Assembly: GCF_900188345.1 (NCBI RefSeq)
Contig: NZ_FZOD01000067.1
Span: forward strand, 1 to 51,650
Reading direction: 5' to 3'
DNA length: 51,650 nt
DNA from: Streptosporangium subroseum
Lineage (GTDB): Bacteria; Actinomycetota; Actinomycetes; Streptosporangiales; Streptosporangiaceae
A program made the translations under genes and the position numbers. Positions 48,997-51,650 of the stretch are shown here, piece by piece. A model generated the notes under the pieces. The model was not told the DNA's origin, made no database searches, and worked only from the letters and a program-made list of their open reading frames with translations. Each line of letters begins with the position of its first letter. Position 1 is the stretch's first letter.

Positions 48997-49704
48997 TCAT
49001 CGTCCGTTCTGGGAGAAGTGCTGGTAGTCCTTCTCGGTCGACCAGGATCCGCCCCAGCCCCAGCCGATCTTCTTGAACGCGCGCACCACGGCGTCGCCGG
49101 GGTTGATGACCCCTGGCCGGTCCAGGGGCCGCCGAACGTAGTCCTTCGCGTTCGGGGGTTCGAGGGTTCCGCCTGGATAGGGGTGGATGTAGGGATTTTC
49201 TCGGGTATTGATGTCGATCGCCAGGCCGTAGGCGTGTTGCGACCAGCTGCCGCTGGTCCCGACGCGTCGGCAGTTGAAGCCCGAGGTGTTGTCCGCCTTC
49301 ATCGAGGCGGCGTCGCTGCCCTTGTAGACCTCCACCGACCGCATCTGCCGGATGGGGAAGCGCTGACCGTACAGCTTCCTGAAAACCGAGACGACCTGGT
49401 CGGCCACCGATTTGTTGATCACCAGCTCTCCGGTGTGGGGCGCGCCGTCGAAACCCCAGTAGGTCATAGTGATCATCCTGAGGTCGGCGGGTTGCACCGG
49501 ACACCCGCGGCGCCAGGAATGGCGCAGCTGGTCCGGCGAGACCGGCGTCACCTTGGCGGTGAACGCCTGCGATGCGCCCGGAGAGGACGTGCCCGGAGAA
49601 GGGGTCGGCGACGGAGACGCCGCAGCCGTCGTCATGGCGACGGCGGTCACGCTGAGCAGGACGAGTGCCGCCGCGGCCGGTCTGCGGCGTGGGATGAATG
49701 CCAT
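48997..49704 (-). CDS. secreted M15-family peptidase (D-Ala-D-Ala carboxypeptidase type)
   Basis: ATG 49704 starts a 235-residue protein with a signal peptide (ALVLLSVTAVAMTTAAA) and a Ser/Pro-rich linker. The zinc site is present: SWSQHAYGLAIDIN gives His and Asp, DYQHFS gives the second His, and the upstream Arg/Glu are in QMRSVEVYKGSD. The Peptidase_M15 fold is complete. It should trim peptidoglycan stem peptides outside the membrane. It is convergent with the membrane-protein gene at 48247. Confidence 0.9.
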   Translation of the reverse strand: MAFIPRRRPAAAALVLLSVTAVAMTTAAASPSPTPSPGTSSPGASQAFTAKVTPVSPDQLRHSWRRGCPVQPADLRMITMTYWGFDGAPHTGELVINKSVADQVVSVFRKLYGQRFPIRQMRSVEVYKGSDAASMKADNTSGFNCRRVGTSGSWSQHAYGLAIDINTRENPYIHPYPGGTLEPPNAKDYVRRPLDRPGVINPGDAVVRAFKKIGWGWGGSWSTEKDYQHFSQNGR

Positions 49705-50114
49705 TTCCCCAGGTTAGGCACTCTCTGGATGCCTGCCCTAATCGATCGGATCAACCGGTCAACGATTCTTTGCGAGAAATTGCCTTTCCCGGGCGGGCGG
49801 GCTCCGGGCAGGAGTCGGGAACCGCCCCGAGGTCACGTCGGCCCGTCGTAGCCGGAGGACAGCGAGACGCGGCTCCACACCGGCTCGTCCCAGCCGGAGG
49901 ACGAACGAAGCGCCGGCCCGTCATAACCGGAGGACGAACGAAGCGCCGGCCCGTCATAACCGGAGGATGCCGGAGAACGAGCGGGGCGCCACCGGCTGCC
50001 GGCTGGACCCGCTCCGGATGAGGAGGCTGAACGAGAAGAGCCCTGGGCTTGACCTCAAGTTGGGTCGAGGTTGCAGGCTTGGCCGCGGAGTTGGAGCCGA
50101 CCTGAAGGGATCTC
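49705..50114. repeat. intergenic region with tandem 33-bp repeats
   Basis: Two exact copies of a 33-bp unit (beginning CCGGAGGACGAACGAAGCG, ending CCCGTCATAA) run at 49894-49926 and 49927-49959. A degenerate copy lies upstream (about 49847-49893) and a partial one follows to 49967. The unit is not in a coding frame of note. The rest of the 410 bp holds no gene. CTGAAGGGATCTC just before 50115 supplies the next ribosome binding site. Confidence 0.7.
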
Positions 50115-51068
50115 ATGCGCGCGGTGTGGTTGAGGGAATTCGGCGGGCCGGAGGTGCTCGTCGCGGAGGACACCCCGGATCCGGTGGCCGGACCGGGGCA
50201 GGTGCTGATCGAGGTGGCGTTCGCCAACATCACCTTCGTGGAGACCCAGATCCGCGCGGGTGCCGGGCCGTTCAAGGTGGAGTTGCCGGTGATCCCGGGC
50301 AACGGCGTCGGCGGTGTGGTCACGTCGGTCGGTACGGAGGCGGACCGGGGGCTGATCGGCAGGAGGGTGGTCAGTGGCACCGGGGGTTCGGGCGGCTACG
50401 CCGAACTCGCCGTCGTGGATGCCGGCGGAATCTTCGAGGTGCCGGACGGTATGGACCTCGACAGTGCGGTGGCCCTGCTGGCGGATGGGCGTACGGCGAT
50501 GCTGATGGCCGGGGCGGTCGATCTGCGCGGCGGGGAAAGGGTGCTGGTCGAGGCGGCCGCGGGCGGGGTGGGCACCCTGCTGGTCCAGCTCGCGCGGGCG
50601 GCCGGTGCCGAGGTCGTCGCGGCGGCCGGTGGCACGCGCAAGGTCGGGCTGGCACGCGACCTGGGTGCCGAGGTGGCGGTCGACTATCGGGAGCCGGGCT
50701 GGACGGAGCGGGTGCGCGAGGTTGTGGACGAGGTGGACGTCGTTTTCGACGGGGTTGGCGGCGCCATCGGCCGGTCGGCGTTCGAGTTGCTCGGCCTGGG
50801 TGGGCGGATGATCAGTTTCGGGCTCGCGAGCGGGGAGTGGGCGAACATCTCCGACGAGGCCGCTGCGGACCGTGGAGTGACGCTGGTGCGGCCGGTGACG
50901 ACGCCGGAGAAGATGCGCTCGCTGACGGAGAGGGCGCTGGCCGAGGCGGCGGCCGGCCGGCTGCGGCCGGTGATCGGGCAGCGGTTCCCGCTGGATCGGG
51001 CGGCCGAGGCGCACGCGGCCATGCAGGCGCGGACCACCGTGGGTAAAACCCTGCTGAAGGTGCGATGA
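50115..51068 (+). CDS. quinone-oxidoreductase-like zinc-binding dehydrogenase family protein
   Basis: ATG 50115 (MRAVWLREFGGPEVLVAEDT, 317 residues) follows GAAGGG. It has the MDR fold: GPGQVLIEVAFANI, VIPGNGVGGVV, then the dinucleotide motif VEAAAGGVGTLLVQLARAAG and VVFDGVGGAIGRSAF. No catalytic or structural zinc ligands are present, as in quinone oxidoreductases (QOR). It should use NADPH to reduce quinones or enones. It has its own start region after the tandem repeats. Confidence 0.92.
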   Translation: MRAVWLREFGGPEVLVAEDTPDPVAGPGQVLIEVAFANITFVETQIRAGAGPFKVELPVIPGNGVGGVVTSVGTEADRGLIGRRVVSGTGGSGGYAELAVVDAGGIFEVPDGMDLDSAVALLADGRTAMLMAGAVDLRGGERVLVEAAAGGVGTLLVQLARAAGAEVVAAAGGTRKVGLARDLGAEVAVDYREPGWTERVREVVDEVDVVFDGVGGAIGRSAFELLGLGGRMISFGLASGEWANISDEAAADRGVTLVRPVTTPEKMRSLTERALAEAAAGRLRPVIGQRFPLDRAAEAHAAMQARTTVGKTLLKVR

Positions 51069-51207
51069 GGAGTCCCGGCGTCATTCCGGTGACTCGATGT
51101 CATTTTGATGGGCCGGCGACCCGGGGATATCGCGACCAATTTGGGGTGTTTACGGTGATCTGGTGTTTTTAGGGATATTCGCCGTTATTTAGATGTGATT
51201 CCGGTGA

Positions 51208-51241
51208 CCCGGTGCGGCGACGGGGGGCTCGCCGCACCGGG
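51208..51241 (-). terminator. bidirectional hairpin between convergent genes
   Basis: CCCGGTGCGGCGA and TCGCCGCACCGGG are perfect 13-base arms around CGGGGGGC. It lies 28 bp past the stop of the minus-strand CBM6 gene and 140 bp past the plus-strand dehydrogenase. No T-tract on either side. Confidence 0.7.
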
Positions 51242-51268
51242 AGGCCGGATTAGTCGGATCGTCGTCGA

Positions 51269-51650
51269 CTATTTGGTGATGGTGAAGGTGTCAATGTCGA
51301 ACAGGTTGCCGCTGCCGCCGGTGAAGACGAGGAAGAGGTTTCCTGTGGCGGAGCCGGTCAGGGTGGTGGAGACGTTCTGGAAGGTGTCCCAGTTGCCGGT
51401 GATCGGTACGGTGACCGAGCCGAGGAGGGTTCCGGTGGCTGATCCTGATCGGATTTGGATGGTGCCGCCGGATCCGGCGGAGGAGATGCGGGCGCTGAAG
51501 GCGGTGGCGCCGGAGGTGTTGACGGTGGAGTAGCCGGCCCAGTCTCCGTTTTCGATGTAGCCGACGGTCTTGCCGCCGCTGGCGGGTCCGTGGTCGGCGG
51601 GCTGTACGCCGGAGTTGGAGGTGTAGGCCTCACCCTCGACGGTCTGGGTG
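51269..51650 (-). CDS. CBM6 carbohydrate-binding module, C-terminal end of a secreted enzyme (partial)
   Basis: The minus-strand frame is open from the window edge to the TAG at 51269-51271, 127 residues. It reads VEGEAYTSNSGVQ, then VGYIENGDWAGYSTVN, FSARISSAGSGGTIQI, WDTFQNVSTTLTG, and ends NLFLVFTGGSGNLFDIDTFT. This is the family 6 carbohydrate-binding module with the GDWAGY loop and the closing FDID Ca-site strand. CBM6 sits at the C-terminus of glycoside hydrolases and esterases; the catalytic part lies outside the window. Confidence 0.92.
   Translation of the reverse strand, partial: TQTVEGEAYTSNSGVQPADHGPASGGKTVGYIENGDWAGYSTVNTSGATAFSARISSAGSGGTIQIRSGSATGTLLGSVTVPITGNWDTFQNVSTTLTGSATGNLFLVFTGGSGNLFDIDTFTITK

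Overview
This is a high-GC actinobacterial chromosome segment. The codon bias, GTG/TTG starts, IS701/IS3/IS5 remnants and families such as DUF6461, an ECF42-type sigma factor, a deazaflavin-type reductase, STAND-like ATPases and Tat/lipoprotein signals suggest a Streptosporangiales-like filamentous actinomycete. The genus is my inference; no rRNA or marker gene is present. It looks like an accessory, chromosome-arm type region: many small operons, few housekeeping genes, many decayed genes and IS scraps.

Layout. 1-1.9 kb: end of a metallohydrolase-like gene, two unknown genes and an IS701 remnant. 1.9-12 kb: a PD-(D/E)XK-like protein beside a cluster of paralogous proteins with YbjN/secretion-chaperone-like repeats, DUF3293-type domains and very acidic low-complexity tracts, broken by an IS3/IS3/IS5 scrap yard. 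11.6-12.9 kb: a decayed two-domain GNAT gene joined to a hydrolase remnant. 13-19 kb: a compact four-gene operon encoding an ABC-ATPase-like protein that has lost every catalytic motif, a lipoprotein solute-binding protein, a fused double-domain permease without EAA triads, and a membrane-anchored STAND-like ATPase whose Walker A lysine is a threonine. 19.5-31 kb: a MetE-like methyltransferase, small secreted proteins, an ECF42 sigma factor with a gutted YCII partner, DUF1203, a PHB-depolymerase-like esterase, a DEAD-box helicase, a PucR-type regulator and an HSL-type hydrolase. 31.0-31.9 kb: a gene-poor kilobase with strong hairpins and one tRNA-like gene with an unusual anticodon loop. 32-45.7 kb: 2OG-Fe(II) oxygenase, PhoX-like protein, universal stress protein, DUF1918, a membrane protein/GntR pair with a candidate operator, two APH-type kinases, VOC protein, lipoprotein, NucA/NucB fragment, DUF6461, alcohol dehydrogenase and an L,D-transpeptidase. 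46.1-51.65 kb: a translationally coupled TetR operon, membrane protein, M15 peptidase, quinone-oxidoreductase-like protein and the CBM6 end of a secreted enzyme.

The best candidate for an undescribed system is the 13,040-18,993 operon. Its four genes are coupled by overlapping start/stop codons and both NTPase-like proteins appear catalytically altered, so I read it as a membrane solute-sensing or signalling complex derived from a CUT1-type sugar transporter rather than a normal importer. Second is the paralog cluster at 2,875-10,132.
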